DNA of 64,000 nucleotides. Source: CAIXSC01 sp046349915 (GTDB taxonomy: Bacteria; Planctomycetota; Planctomycetia; Pirellulales; Pirellulaceae). Of the stretch, positions 8,863 to 18,343 are shown in pieces. The DNA is taken from positions 2,046,001 to 2,110,000 of the forward strand of contig JAXMBL010000003.1 of the NCBI GenBank assembly GCA_046349915.1. The letters run 5' to 3'. How positions within the stretch are numbered: position 1 is the stretch's first letter; each line of letters opens with the position of its first letter. The notes beneath the pieces are model-generated. The model had not been told where the DNA came from, made no database searches, and worked only from the letters and a program-made list of their open reading frames with translations. The position numbers were made by a program, and so were the translations under genes.

Positions 8863-8990
8863 CTAGCCGACCGCCGCCCGGAGGCCCGGGGGCGGAAGGT
8901 TGTCGCCATTCTAGAGGTCTGCGCGTAAAGCTCGCAACCCAGCCAATTTGGCGGAAATAGGGAATTCCTCTTAGTATCCGCAGGCTCGGC

Positions 8991-9956
8991 TTACTTGCCG
9001 AGTAGAGCGCTGATCATGGCGGCCAACACATCACCCGCCGACGCCAAGTGCGTTAGCAGTCCGAACGCCCGAGTCAGCGGCGAATCGTCGTCCGCCAACG
9101 GTTCGGCCGAATCACGGGGTGAATGCGGAGTGGGGTTCGTCGATATGCGTCGCTGGACTGCCCGCCGTCGCAACTGGTCGGGAGAAGCGGAAAGGCGAGC
9201 AAGATCGTCGCGAGCCGACTCCAGTCCATCGGTGCGCACCCAGGCCATCAGGTGCATGAATTCATCCGCGTCGAACCAGATACCGTGTTTGCCGCAAATG
9301 TCGACGATCACGCCGCTGGCGCTGAATCCGAAATTGCGTCGAGTCATCAGGCCGCCGCACTCGACGCACGGCCGATAGCCGCCAGCGGTTGGCGGCGGCG
9401 TGGGGATAAGGTGACCCGGCGCCTTGCTTCCCGCCCGCGGCTCTCCCTCCAAAATCTGATGCAGCACCTGCACACTGAGCCACATACCCAGGCAGACGGG
9501 ACATTCAAGCACTGCGGTCGATTCCAACTTGAGTAGGCGGCTGACGAGCGCTGGTTGCGAGTCACACACCGGGCAAAGGAACTTGGACTGCTGACCCGCG
9601 ACCAGTTCGGCGGCAAGGCCCGTGCCGCAATGGTGACAGAATTTCGCTCGGTTGCTGACTCGCGCCTGGCAGGCGGGACACACGGTCTCGAGATCCCGTT
9701 CGTGCAACGTGAATTCGCTGCGGCAGAAACCGCAACTGATTGCCAGCGATTCCCGTGGCGCTCCGCAGTTCGCGCAGCGCACCACCGACGCATCGTGACC
9801 TCGCGGCGCCTTGACCGTCACGAGTTCGCCGCACTGACATCGGAACTGCGACCCTGGCTTAACGCTCGTAGCGTCATACTGCCGCCGACAGGCCGAACAC
9901 TGCACCAGGACGCGTGCGGCCGAAGTCGGCTCATTCCTTGGCTTCGGACGCTTCAT
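8991..9956 (-). CDS. multi-zinc-ribbon protein (zf-TFIIB-like)
   Basis: This 321-residue soluble protein is rich in Cys pairs. There is an N-terminal CSAC..CQC ribbon, CANC/CGFC and CPAC/CHHC ribbons in the middle, CPVC pairs, and a CVEC...CGKHGIWFDADE block typical of the zf-TFIIB family, in which Cys and His bind zinc. The C-terminus (after about 240) is polar and unordered, then ends in a weakly hydrophobic segment. The function of such proteins is unknown; nucleic-acid or protein binding is possible. It stands alone on the minus strand with gaps on both sides. Confidence 0.75.
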   Translation of the reverse strand: MKRPKPRNEPTSAARVLVQCSACRRQYDATSVKPGSQFRCQCGELVTVKAPRGHDASVVRCANCGAPRESLAISCGFCRSEFTLHERDLETVCPACQARVSNRAKFCHHCGTGLAAELVAGQQSKFLCPVCDSQPALVSRLLKLESTAVLECPVCLGMWLSVQVLHQILEGEPRAGSKAPGHLIPTPPPTAGGYRPCVECGGLMTRRNFGFSASGVIVDICGKHGIWFDADEFMHLMAWVRTDGLESARDDLARLSASPDQLRRRAVQRRISTNPTPHSPRDSAEPLADDDSPLTRAFGLLTHLASAGDVLAAMISALLGK

Positions 9957-10015
9957 AACGAATCAGCTCGTCGTGGATTTCGCCTGAGATCCCAGCCACG
10001 ATTATATCGCGGATC

Positions 10016-10513
10016 TTAATTCCCGGCCGGTCGATTTCCCGCCAACGCTCGATTGAACAACAGATGAGTGCGCAATCGTTGCCACTCGTCGCGACTCACA
10101 TTCGCGCTCGACGCCAACGTCAGATTCACTGGATCGTCGTGATCCAAGCCGCGGGCGGCGAAACGATTCGAGTAATACTCGTCGCGCGGGAGCCGGCGAG
10201 GACGACTGTTGGCGGTTAGAAACGCTTCGAGCAGCAACAGGTCGCGCCCCTCGAGTTCGACGGGCTCGGTCTCACGCGCCAAGTGGTCGATCAGTGCGGG
10301 GCGAGCCGACTTGCGGAGCAGCACCGTGGCGCCGCGGCGCGAGGCTTGAAGTTGACCAGGGGCGACCGCTTCCTCCGCCTGTGCCAAGTTCACGCACAGG
10401 CTGCTCGAGAGAACCAACGAGCCGCAAACAAGCGACCAGCTTGGGCGATGCACGTGAACGAACAAGCGAGCGAACAAGCGAGGGGACGATGCGAAACGTG
10501 ATGTGGGGAACAT
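10016..10513 (-). CDS. small secreted protein of unknown function
   Basis: The ATG at 10513 has GGAGG eight bases upstream and directly precedes an Arg-rich then hydrophobic leader (WSLVCGSLVLSSSLCVNLAQA), giving a secreted product of about 165 residues. An upstream frame-open ATG at 10594 would add 27 residues and bury the signal. The mature part is charged and mainly helical (LLLLEAFLTANSRPRRLPRDEYYSNRF). I recognise no family. It is not obviously linked to its neighbours. Confidence 0.55.
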   Translation of the reverse strand: MFPTSRFASSPRLFARLFVHVHRPSWSLVCGSLVLSSSLCVNLAQAEEAVAPGQLQASRRGATVLLRKSARPALIDHLARETEPVELEGRDLLLLEAFLTANSRPRRLPRDEYYSNRFAARGLDHDDPVNLTLASSANVSRDEWQRLRTHLLFNRALAGNRPAGN

Positions 10514-10772
10514 GTGACCGGCCTCCGTGAATGTGAATACCCTTGAGCTTGGTCGCAGCGCGGAACTGGGGGCGTCCATCCATCGTTTCCCCAAATCGCG
10601 GAGGTGACAAAACTCTCGCGGTACGCGCAGTGTAACCGGTGGTAGAGCCAGTTAAATAGGGACCCCTGTTTACTTGGACGCCATTCCCTCCATTAGAATG
10701 AGCCCCTCGGACTCCGCCGCGCGCCGCGCTCGGTGGAAGAAACGTTCATTGCCATGGGGCTTGGTTGGATCG

Positions 10773-12770
10773 ATGAGAAGCGTGAAGCTTGATGAAGTCA
10801 TCCGCAACGCGACCTGTCAGGTCTTTGGCTGGGAGGATGCGAGTAACGACGCGCAGCGGATCGTCGTCGCACGGTTGGCCGAGAGCTTTCCTTCGCCCGA
10901 AACGCTCGTCTTATGCGAGCCCAGTCTGGCTCGTTCGACCAAGCGGCCGCCCGATGTCGTGCTGATCGATCCCGCGGTCGGCGTCCATGTGTTCGAGGTG
11001 AAAGGGCATGCGCTGAGCGGGGTCGAGTCGCTCGCTCCCGGCGGTCAAATGCGGTTTCGCTACGAGACCGGCGCTCAAACTCGCAGCCCGATCGCTCAAG
11101 TGCGAGCCGCGATGTTCGACATCAAGAACGCCGCGGAACAGAACTGCGCAAGCGACTTTGTATTGCCGCTGAAGTACTGGGTGCTCTTCCCCAACATTCA
11201 ACGCGAGGCGTGGTTGAATCGCTGGGGCGAGCAGGCTTATGCGCCGCCTGAATTGCTGTTTGGCGATCAGTTGGCTTCGTTGTCGCAGATGCTCCAGTCG
11301 GTGGCCGCTCGATTGCGAGCCAATGCCGGCTGCGAGCGTTGGCCTGAAGACCAGCTGGCGGCCGTCCGGCTCGCTTTTGGCGACACGTCGGTTTTGTATC
11401 CGCGGCCCGAAGAGCGAGCCTCGCGCCGCGTGGATGAAGGGACCTTGGGCGGAGTCTTTGACGAGGCGGCGACGCAATACAAGGCGCTCTCCCGCGACCA
11501 GCAAACGTTGTCCGAGCAGGTTTGGGCGGAGGGGCCGCGGCTGATTCGCGGAGTGGCGGGGAGCGGCAAGACCATTGTGCTCGCCAACAATCTGGCTCGT
11601 CGACTGGCTCGCGCCAAACGCGAACGCAGTCTGTTCGACGACGAGCCGCTCCGCATACTAGCGTTGTGCCATAACCGCTCGCTGGTGCCGTTCCTCCAAC
11701 GCAAAATCGACTTGGCGCACGAGCAGCGGACGGGCAAATCGCTCCCCGAGAACGGACTCGAGATCATCTCGTACAACCGCCTGCTGTACAAACTCTCGCG
11801 GGATGGTCTTTGGCGCTACCAGAAGATTGAGGAGGCGACCGACGAGGAACGAGCGACTCGGTATCTGGCCGAATTGTTGGCGGCCAAGAAGTCGCAGCCG
11901 CAGTTGGTGGAATCGTTGAGTTACGACGCGATTTATGTCGACGAGGGGCAAGACTTCCAGGAGACCGATTTTTTGATCCTGAAAGAACTGTGTCGCAGCG
12001 TCGGCGAGCATTCGCCAAGCTTATACATCTTCTACGACGACGCGCAGAATTTCTTGGGACGCAAGCGTCCCAATTGGTCGACCCTGGGGCTGAACGTCCG
12101 CGGCCGATCGTTCGTGATGACTCAGTGTTTTCGCAACACGCGTCCGATTGTCGAAGCAGCCTTCAATGTGTTGTATGGCGGTTGTGCGGAGGCAGGCCAG
12201 GACCTCCCGACTCAAGCGTTCGGCGACTTGTCCACTTTGAAAGAGAAGCACGCGATCGTGCGCGAGGACGATGGCTTTTGGCGAATTGCGTTCGCGGTGC
12301 GCGAGGGCTTGCCCGCTCGCTTGGAGCTGGCGTCGAATGCCGCCGAGGAGACTCGACAGATCGTGGCTCGCGTGCGTTGGTTGGTGGAAGTTCAGCGAGT
12401 GCGACCGCAGGACATTTTGGTGCTTGGGTTTTCGCGCAGTCGGATCGAAGCGATCGCTCAAGCGATCGGCGAGGCGGCTATCCGCGGCATCGAGCGGTTG
12501 CATGTTTCGTTTCGCGAGCAGGATGAGTTGCTGGGGGCGCGTGGTCAGTTGTCGTTATCGACGACCGCGTCGGCCAAGGGATACGACGCTTACTGCGTGC
12601 TGTTGGCGTCTGGCAACGAGTTTCCGCGGGATGCGGCGGGCCGTATCAGCTTTTATGTGGGCTGCACGCGCGCGATCGAATACTTGGAGGTGTTCGCTTA
12701 CCGACAAGAGGGTTTGGTCTCTGAGTTCGAGCGAATATTGCGAAGGCAAAAAGAAATCACGGGCGACTGA
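10773..12770 (+). CDS. NERD-domain UvrD-like helicase/ATPase
   Basis: This protein of about 665 residues fuses a nuclease-related NERD domain to a superfamily 1 helicase. The NERD part shows DVVLID...HVFEVKG at about 59-77, with the D...ExK pattern of restriction-type nucleases. The helicase has Walker A GVAGSGKT (about 259-266), Walker B-type DEGQDF (about 389), a motif with FRNTRPI, and a late ISFYVGCTRAIEYLEV block. Family members are thought to act in DNA repair or in defence islands. The ATG at 10773 is chosen over the TTG at 10674 because the intervening residues look non-domain; its ribosome site is weak, and the ATG at 10698 is an alternative. It stands alone, followed by composite repeats. 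Confidence 0.8.
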   Translation: MRSVKLDEVIRNATCQVFGWEDASNDAQRIVVARLAESFPSPETLVLCEPSLARSTKRPPDVVLIDPAVGVHVFEVKGHALSGVESLAPGGQMRFRYETGAQTRSPIAQVRAAMFDIKNAAEQNCASDFVLPLKYWVLFPNIQREAWLNRWGEQAYAPPELLFGDQLASLSQMLQSVAARLRANAGCERWPEDQLAAVRLAFGDTSVLYPRPEERASRRVDEGTLGGVFDEAATQYKALSRDQQTLSEQVWAEGPRLIRGVAGSGKTIVLANNLARRLARAKRERSLFDDEPLRILALCHNRSLVPFLQRKIDLAHEQRTGKSLPENGLEIISYNRLLYKLSRDGLWRYQKIEEATDEERATRYLAELLAAKKSQPQLVESLSYDAIYVDEGQDFQETDFLILKELCRSVGEHSPSLYIFYDDAQNFLGRKRPNWSTLGLNVRGRSFVMTQCFRNTRPIVEAAFNVLYGGCAEAGQDLPTQAFGDLSTLKEKHAIVREDDGFWRIAFAVREGLPARLELASNAAEETRQIVARVRWLVEVQRVRPQDILVLGFSRSRIEAIAQAIGEAAIRGIERLHVSFREQDELLGARGQLSLSTTASAKGYDAYCVLLASGNEFPRDAAGRISFYVGCTRAIEYLEVFAYRQEGLVSEFERILRRQKEITGD

Positions 12771-12783
12771 GCGGGGACCTTGA

Positions 12784-13084
12784 GTCCGAGGGTGGGGCAG
12801 GTTTTCAACCTGCCCAGCATGCCAAAAGGCTGCCAAGCAGGGCAAAAACCTACGGCACGGTCCCCTATCCCAGCCGGGCAGGTTGAAAACCTGCCCCACG
12901 GGGTGTAGATCACTTGTACGACGGAATTCCAGTCCGTCGTTCTGATCTGTACCTTCCGTGTCTCTTGTCGGCTATTCTGGTTTCCCGCAGGCATTGTTCT
13001 TCGCCAGGACAATGCAGTGGAGCAGATCGACGGACTGGAAGTCCGTCGTACATGGCAAACCGACGGACTGGAAGTCCGGCGTAC
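12784..13084. repeat. composite repeat copy A plus GACGGACT palindromes
   Basis: Copy A runs from about 12784 to 12944. It starts with the palindrome GGGGCAGGTT-loop-AACCTGCCC, runs through a GC-rich centre with ACCTACGGCACGGTCCC, and ends with a reversed copy of the same palindrome and a GACGGACT palindrome at about 12915. Two further GACGGACT copies follow at about 13025 and 13060. The same block order recurs at about 14116-14272 (copy B) and 17885-18046 (copy C, diverged). Confidence 0.75.
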
Positions 13085-13098
13085 AGGAGAGGCCGTCG

Positions 13099-13935
13099 AT
13101 GCGCAACGCATTCGTGTGGGTGGGGCGATTCAACTCGCTGAAAGACTTCCGCAAGTACTGCAATTCGAGCAAACCGAGCGGTTCGTTCGAGGGTGATTTC
13201 CCCTTCGAGTCGGACGGTGAGTCGTACTACGAGACGTTTCGCGCGGAGGGCGAGACGTTGCGGCAGTCCATGCTGCGCCTGTACAACTCGGCGGGTTATT
13301 TGGACGAGGCGTTGCAAGCGCTGAAGAAGGCAAGAATCAAGGAAGCCGACATCAACGCCGTGCGAGTCGTGGACGCTCGCCAGCGTCAGAAGATCGATCC
13401 TGCGGGCTGGCCGAAGCTGAAGGAACCTCTGCGGTTTCTGGGGCAGTTCCCATTCTCCGAGCGAACACCACTGGTGCATCCCGAGCTCAATACAGAACCC
13501 AAGCACGACCATGATGGCAAGGTTTCGATTTGGATCGGCACGCTGTCGTCGGCGAAGGCGGCGGACAAGTATTTGGAGGAGCAATTCGAGAGCGAAGACC
13601 GCCCGATGTCCAAGTTCGCGGGCGATTTTCGGTTGGTGTATGACCCCGACTATTTGTTTGGCGAGTATTCAAAGACGGTGCAGCCCGTCGACAAGTTGCT
13701 GGCCGGCTGGCCCGATGCGAGAGTTTTCCTCAAGTCGGCCACCGCCGCTGCGGCGAAAGTCGGGGTGACTCAAGGCAATTACGCCGTGGTGGCGTACGAC
13801 TTGGACTACTCCGCCGCCCCGCCCTTCTCCACCACCGGCGACGCGGGCTACGAACGCAAGCCAGGCAAGCCCAACCCCAAGGCGCCTGTCCAATTCATCG
13901 GTGCGTTCTCGACTGGTAAGAAACGAAAGTCCTGA
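13099..13935 (+). CDS. tandem Imm22 (DUF4284) domain protein
   Basis: This 278-residue protein contains what look like two immunity-protein-22 folds. The first starts NAFVWVGRFNSLKDFRKYC. The second, at about 136, starts VSIWIGTLSSAKAADKYLEEQF and continues with MSKFAGDFRLVYDPDYLFGEY, the recognisable DUF4284 pattern. Imm22 proteins are predicted to neutralise polymorphic toxins. No toxin gene lies beside it. The ATG at 13099 is chosen because AGGAGAGG sits six bases upstream and the domain begins at once. The gene is framed by composite repeat copies A and B, so it may have arrived as a cassette. Function is inferred from the domain only. Confidence 0.65.
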   Translation: MRNAFVWVGRFNSLKDFRKYCNSSKPSGSFEGDFPFESDGESYYETFRAEGETLRQSMLRLYNSAGYLDEALQALKKARIKEADINAVRVVDARQRQKIDPAGWPKLKEPLRFLGQFPFSERTPLVHPELNTEPKHDHDGKVSIWIGTLSSAKAADKYLEEQFESEDRPMSKFAGDFRLVYDPDYLFGEYSKTVQPVDKLLAGWPDARVFLKSATAAAAKVGVTQGNYAVVAYDLDYSAAPPFSTTGDAGYERKPGKPNPKAPVQFIGAFSTGKKRKS

Positions 13936-14074
13936 GAATTCAGCATCGCTAGCGAGTCCTTCAACCCACCTGCGCCGATCTTGGATAGAGGCGAGAGCCG
14001 AACACCGGCCGCGCGTTTCCTGTCGCATCAAGCGGTGAACCCAATGTCGGGTTATCGCGGCGAATGGGAATATA

Positions 14075-14308
14075 GTACGACGGCCTTCCAGTCCGTCGCA
14101 ATCGCTCGCGAGCCAGTCCGAGGGTGGGGCAGGTTTTCAACCTGCCCCGGCATTATGAAAGGCTGTCAGGCAGGGCAAAAACCTAGGGCACGGTCCCTAA
14201 CCCAGCCGGGCAAGTTGAAAACCTGCACCACGGGGTGTAAGTCACTTGTACGACGGACTTCCAGTCCGTCGATCTTTGGAAGTGCCGAACGAACCTGGAG
14301 GTTCGTTC
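14075..14308. repeat. composite repeat copy B, GACGGACT palindromes and a small hairpin
   Basis: A palindrome lies at about 14075-14099. The composite copy B follows from about 14116 to 14272: bracketed GGGGCAGGTT palindromes, the GGCACGGTCCC centre and a terminal GACGGACT palindrome at 14247-14272. A separate perfect hairpin with arms GAACGAACCT and AGGTTCGTTC spans 14287-14308, 48 bases before the kinase start. The gene-free stretch 13936-14355 is otherwise empty. Confidence 0.75.
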
Positions 14309-14355
14309 TCTTCCCATCGAACTGCTGACTAGTACCTGAGTACCACTTGTTGTTT

Positions 14356-17300
14356 ATGACGGATAAGCATTCCTACGATTCGCTCTCCCGCGCGCTGTGG
14401 ATGGATAAGATCTGCGATCAATTCGAATCCGCTTGGTTGACAGGTCCTCCCCCCTGCCTCGAAGAATATCTTGCGCCTCTTTCGGCTGAGGACCGTATTG
14501 ACTTGCTGCTCGAGCTGGCGCCGATCGAACTTCACCATCGACGTCGACTGGGCGAACAACCCTTGTTGAATGAATTCAGGCACAGGTTTCCCGGGATCGA
14601 TCAGGGCTTGCTGGCAAAGTTGTTTCAAGCCACTCAAGCAACACTTGGCGAGTCAGCGACCAACGCGACGCGAGTGGCAACTCAGAGCGTTGATCCGATC
14701 GACTTGCCCGGATACGAAGTGCTGGGTGAATTGGGGCGAGGTGGGATGGGGATCGTGTATCAAGCGAGGCAGTTGAAGCTGGGACGTCAAGTCGCGTTGA
14801 AGATGGTCTTGGACTCGGGAACGAACGAACTCCAGCGGCTTCAGGCCGAGGCGATGGCGATCGCTCGGCTGCAACACCCCAACATCGTGCAGATCCATGA
14901 AGTGGGCGAGCATGGTGGTCGTCCCTTCCTCGCTTTGGAATTCGTCGACGGCGGGACCTTGGGGCAGAAGATTGCCGGCGTGCCGCAGCCGCCGCGCGAC
15001 GCGGCTCGGCTGGTGGAAACACTGGCCCGCGCGATCCATCAGGCCCATCAAGCGGGAATTGTGCATCGCGATCTCAAGCCAGCGAATATCCTGCTGACCC
15101 AAAACGGCTCGCCGAAAATCACCGACTTTGGACTCGCCAAGCAGCTAGATGTCGATCATGCGACGACGGTCAGCGGCCTGCTGGTTGGCACGCCTCAATA
15201 CATGGCGCCGGAACAAGCGTCCGCCGACCGACGCCGAGTGGGGCCGGCCACCGACATCTATGCTCTTGGGGCGATTCTGTACGAGTTGCTCACCGGCCGC
15301 CCGCCATTTCAAGGTTCTAACCTGCAGCAATTGCTACGCGACATTTGCGACAGTGAACCCACCTCGCCGCGCCAACTGAAACTGTCCACGCCGCGTGACT
15401 TGGAAACCATCTGCTTGAAGTGCCTGCACAAGGCGCCGTCCGAACGTTACGCTTCGGCGGCCGAATTGGCGGACGATCTGCAACGGTTCTTGTGCGATCA
15501 ACCGATCCTGGCTCGTCCCAGCAGCGGCATCCACAAGTCGTGGCGCTGGTGCCGGCGCAATCCGTGGATTGCTGTCCCCACTGCGGCGTTGGCGGTATTG
15601 CTGGTCCTAGTGACGATCGGCTCGCTGCTAGTCGCGAACCGTTTTGCGGGCATTTCATCAACTGCGTTGCAGTCTGCCCATGATGCGACCAAGGCGCGAC
15701 AGTTAGCGGATCAGCGCGCCCGGGAAACTCGCCTGGAACTGGCTCGCTCGCGCATCAACGAAGCTCGCATGCTTCGTCGGAGCCAGCGAGTTGGCCAGTA
15801 CAGCGAAGCCATCGCACGCGTGAAGGATGCCCGCGATGTGTTTCGCGAGTTGGAAAACGCCGGGTATCCGGTCAGCGCCGCTGATTGGAGTCAGCTGCGC
15901 AACGAGGCGACCAGCACGCTGTTGGTCCCCGACCTGCTCACTCGCGACCGTTGGAAACGCAAGTCTCGCGATTTGCCGACCATTGCCACCGATGTGGCGC
16001 ATGAGCGGTACATCCGCATTGACTTAGAGACCCCCACGCAGGCCGAGATTTGCCGCTTCGGCAGCGACGAGCCGATCGGCCGTATCCCGGCGCCGGCGGA
16101 GTGCGGCTTCACGCACGGGATGTTCAGTGGCGAAGGGAATCATCTGGTTCTCTTTGCTACTCCCGTCGACCAGATGCAGTTTTGGGACGTGCGGGGAACA
16201 CCCAAGCTGATTCGGAGCGAGCCAGGGGAAGAACTCAGTTGCTGGCTCGCCGATGATGGGAGCGTCTACGCCAGTTATGTCGAGCCTCGTGGGACTCGAG
16301 TCGCGCGTGTTCAAGACGGTCAGCAGATCGCCGAGACGACTCAAGGCGTCCCCCTTGAGGGCTTCCCAATACATCCTGATGGGCAGCGAGTCGCAATCAC
16401 GGATGGGCTGGTTGTGCGAGTGTTTGACTTTGTGGAGCAGCGGATCGTTGGGGAAACGAGTGCGGTGGCCGATGCGTGCTACGCGGTGTGGAGTCGAGAC
16501 GGACGATGTTTGCTGTTGTCGACGGGGCATGCGATCCACGCGTTCGCGGCGGACAATGGAGTGCCGCTGACGGCAGAAGCCGGAAAGTTGCTGGGTAAAG
16601 ATATCACGCCTTTTCCGGAGGAACTGTTCCCGATTCCTTTGTCGGATTCGCGTATGTTTGCCTCGATCAACAGTTCCGCTCTGCTCTGTTTGAGCAGTTT
16701 CGGCACGGGGCGAATTCAATTGAAGTCGGCGAACGCGTTCTTCGATCGCCCGCGAGCTTTCGGAGCGGATGGACGTTTTACGCTCGCCTATGCGGGTGGC
16801 GATTACGTGACGCTGCAAACTCACACGGGACGGCTTAGTGAATTTGCTCCGAGCGTCACTGATCGATTGGCGATGAGTCCCTCGGGGCGCTTGCTCGCGG
16901 TTCATCGCGAGCCGGGCGGTCTTGCCATATTTCATTTGCCAGCGGGCGAATTGCTCGGCCAAGTTCCGTCTGCCTGGGGCGATTGGCCCCTGGGTTTTTT
17001 GCCCGAGGACCGCGGCCTGCTGGTGTACGGAATGAAGGGGCTCGGACTGTTTGACTTGACGCCGCTGGACGCAAGCAAGACTCGTTGGCGGCTTGGGGCC
17101 GGCGAGCTCGCGATCGCTTCCCTCAATACTCACGATCGTTGCGGCATGGATCGTGATGGCGCCACGATTGCTGTTCCCGAGAAAGATGATACGGCGACAA
17201 TCTATCATCGTCGCGAGTCAGGAGCGACTTCCGTCACGACGCCGAAGCACGCGGATGTTTGGTCGGCGGAGGTCAGTCCGGATGGTCGCTGGGTTGTGTT

Positions 17301-17748
17301 GGGCAGTCATAATAACGGCACGGTGGCGTTGTACTCGGCGACCGACGGAGCCTATGTGCGCGAACTGTCGTCGGAAGCTGGCGAGGGGAGATTCAGTCCC
17401 GATGGCCGTTGGTTGGCGGTACAAAGGCTGGATAGAACCTGCGACCTGTTTTGGGTGGATGGATGGAAGTTAGTCGGGCAGTTGGCTGGACAGCCCGCGG
17501 CCTTTTCACACGATGGAGAGCTGATCGCGGTGAGTTCTGGCATCAGCGGAATCGCGTTCTGGCAAACGTCCGACCTGCGCGAAATCGGACGACTCGAAAT
17601 CCAGGATCAAGTGCCGGTGCTGCCGTACCGCTTCACTCCCGATGGACGGGGTTTGGTCGCGATCGCGGTAGGCGACCGTCGAGTGATATACATCGATCTA
17701 GCCGGATTGCGCAGCGACTTAAAGGAGCTAGGACTCGATTGGGACTAG
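14356..17748 (+). CDS. Ser/Thr protein kinase with membrane anchor and C-terminal beta-propeller
   Basis: This protein of about 1130 residues phosphorylates unknown targets. An N-terminal helical region (1-115) precedes a Hanks-type kinase with GRGGMGIVYQAR, VALKM lysine, HRDLKPANILL (about 236) and DFGLAK, then APEQ. A single membrane helix at about 400-425 leads to a coiled segment and a long propeller of WD40-like blades outside the membrane (repeats such as FSPDGRWLAVQ and SPDGRWVVLGS). This layout is common in planctomycetes. The ATG at 14356 is used; the two TTG codons in front are in frame but have no better ribosome site. Composite repeats flank the gene, and a palindrome begins directly after the stop. 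Confidence 0.9.
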   Translation: MTDKHSYDSLSRALWMDKICDQFESAWLTGPPPCLEEYLAPLSAEDRIDLLLELAPIELHHRRRLGEQPLLNEFRHRFPGIDQGLLAKLFQATQATLGESATNATRVATQSVDPIDLPGYEVLGELGRGGMGIVYQARQLKLGRQVALKMVLDSGTNELQRLQAEAMAIARLQHPNIVQIHEVGEHGGRPFLALEFVDGGTLGQKIAGVPQPPRDAARLVETLARAIHQAHQAGIVHRDLKPANILLTQNGSPKITDFGLAKQLDVDHATTVSGLLVGTPQYMAPEQASADRRRVGPATDIYALGAILYELLTGRPPFQGSNLQQLLRDICDSEPTSPRQLKLSTPRDLETICLKCLHKAPSERYASAAELADDLQRFLCDQPILARPSSGIHKSWRWCRRNPWIAVPTAALAVLLVLVTIGSLLVANRFAGISSTALQSAHDATKARQLADQRARETRLELARSRINEARMLRRSQRVGQYSEAIARVKDARDVFRELENAGYPVSAADWSQLRNEATSTLLVPDLLTRDRWKRKSRDLPTIATDVAHERYIRIDLETPTQAEICRFGSDEPIGRIPAPAECGFTHGMFSGEGNHLVLFATPVDQMQFWDVRGTPKLIRSEPGEELSCWLADDGSVYASYVEPRGTRVARVQDGQQIAETTQGVPLEGFPIHPDGQRVAITDGLVVRVFDFVEQRIVGETSAVADACYAVWSRDGRCLLLSTGHAIHAFAADNGVPLTAEAGKLLGKDITPFPEELFPIPLSDSRMFASINSSALLCLSSFGTGRIQLKSANAFFDRPRAFGADGRFTLAYAGGDYVTLQTHTGRLSEFAPSVTDRLAMSPSGRLLAVHREPGGLAIFHLPAGELLGQVPSAWGDWPLGFLPEDRGLLVYGMKGLGLFDLTPLDASKTRWRLGAGELAIASLNTHDRCGMDRDGATIAVPEKDDTATIYHRRESGATSVTTPKHADVWSAEVSPDGRWVVLGSHNNGTVALYSATDGAYVRELSSEAGEGRFSPDGRWLAVQRLDRTCDLFWVDGWKLVGQLAGQPAAFSHDGELIAVSSGISGIAFWQTSDLREIGRLEIQDQVPVLPYRFTPDGRGLVAIAVGDRRVIYIDLAGLRSDLKELGLDWD

Positions 17749-18046
17749 TGGGGCAGGTTTTCAACCTGCCCAGCACTCCCAACGCCAGCCGGGGCAGGTT
17801 GAAAACCTACCCCACGGTCGACAATCCAATGTACGACGGACTTCCAGTCCGTCGATCCTGCCCATGCCGATAGTGCAAGAGTCTAAGCCAGTCCGAGGTG
17901 GGGCAGGTTTTCAACCTGCCCATGCATTTCATAAGGCTGCCAGGCACGTCAAAAACCTACGGCAAGGTCCTGAAGTCAGAGGGGCAGGTTGAAAACGTAC
18001 GCCACGGTCCATAGGCTTGTCCGGGCAGGTTGAAAACCTGCCCCAC
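17749..18046. repeat. composite repeat copy C and related palindromes after the kinase gene
   Basis: The GGGGCAGGTT palindrome starts directly after the kinase stop (17749-17772), with a reversed partner at about 17790-17813 and a GACGGACT copy at 17831-17854. A diverged composite copy C runs from about 17885 to 18046. Internally it repeats the GGGGCAGGTT arms three times. The first hairpin might help end kinase transcription, but no T-tract follows. Confidence 0.75.
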
Positions 18047-18099
18047 CAGCAGACAGCGTTATTCACGACGCCTGTCCCAGACGCTCAAGAGGAACACGA

Positions 18100-18253
18100 T
18101 TAAGACTCGTTGGAAGGCTTGCGTTGTTTGTCGGAGTTGCGAGGTCGACCACGGGCTCGCTTGCCGTCTCCCCGGCGGATCATCTCCTTTAGTTTCTCGA
18201 CGTCCTTGCGTGCGAAGGCAACGCTGCGCAGCACCGACGACGAGCCCCAAGTC
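18100..18253 (-). pseudogene. short protein-like fragment ending in KPSNES (remnant?)
   Basis: The minus-strand frame ending at the TAA at 18100-18102 reads TWGSSSVLRSVAFARKDVEK, then KLKEMIRRGDGKRARGRPRN and SDKQRKPSNES. It is basic, helical and protein-like, but a TAG precedes it after about 50 codons, with no start and no ribosome site. It looks like the C-terminal remnant of a deleted gene. I recognise no family, and chance is possible. Confidence 0.3.
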
Positions 18254-18343
18254 AGTGTCTATTATTTCAAACAACCGAACCCGGAGCGACGGTCTTATTT
18301 TTGGGCAAGGGGCTGAGCGAAAAATCTTGAAGTTTTCGCGAGG

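Larger units (their letters stand above)
8445..8990. other. gene-free stretch with palindromic repeats and a strong hairpin
   Basis: No protein gene is convincing here. It holds two GACGGACT palindromes (8614-8637 and 8690-8713, opposite orientations) and a perfect 13-bp stem hairpin at 8830-8862 (arms AACCGCCCGGAAG and CTTCCGGGCGGTT). Short reading frames across it are created by the repeats. The promoter of the marR operon should lie near 8445-8550, but no box is clear. Confidence 0.6.

Noticed and set aside
12914..13141. small proteins with peptides such as VRRSDLY or TDWKSV
   Set aside because: Peptides of this kind recur at every palindrome cluster and are translations of the repeat, not genes.
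16024..17208. 394-codon minus-strand frame opposite the kinase propeller
   Set aside because: Shadow of the propeller repeats; no motif or start site.
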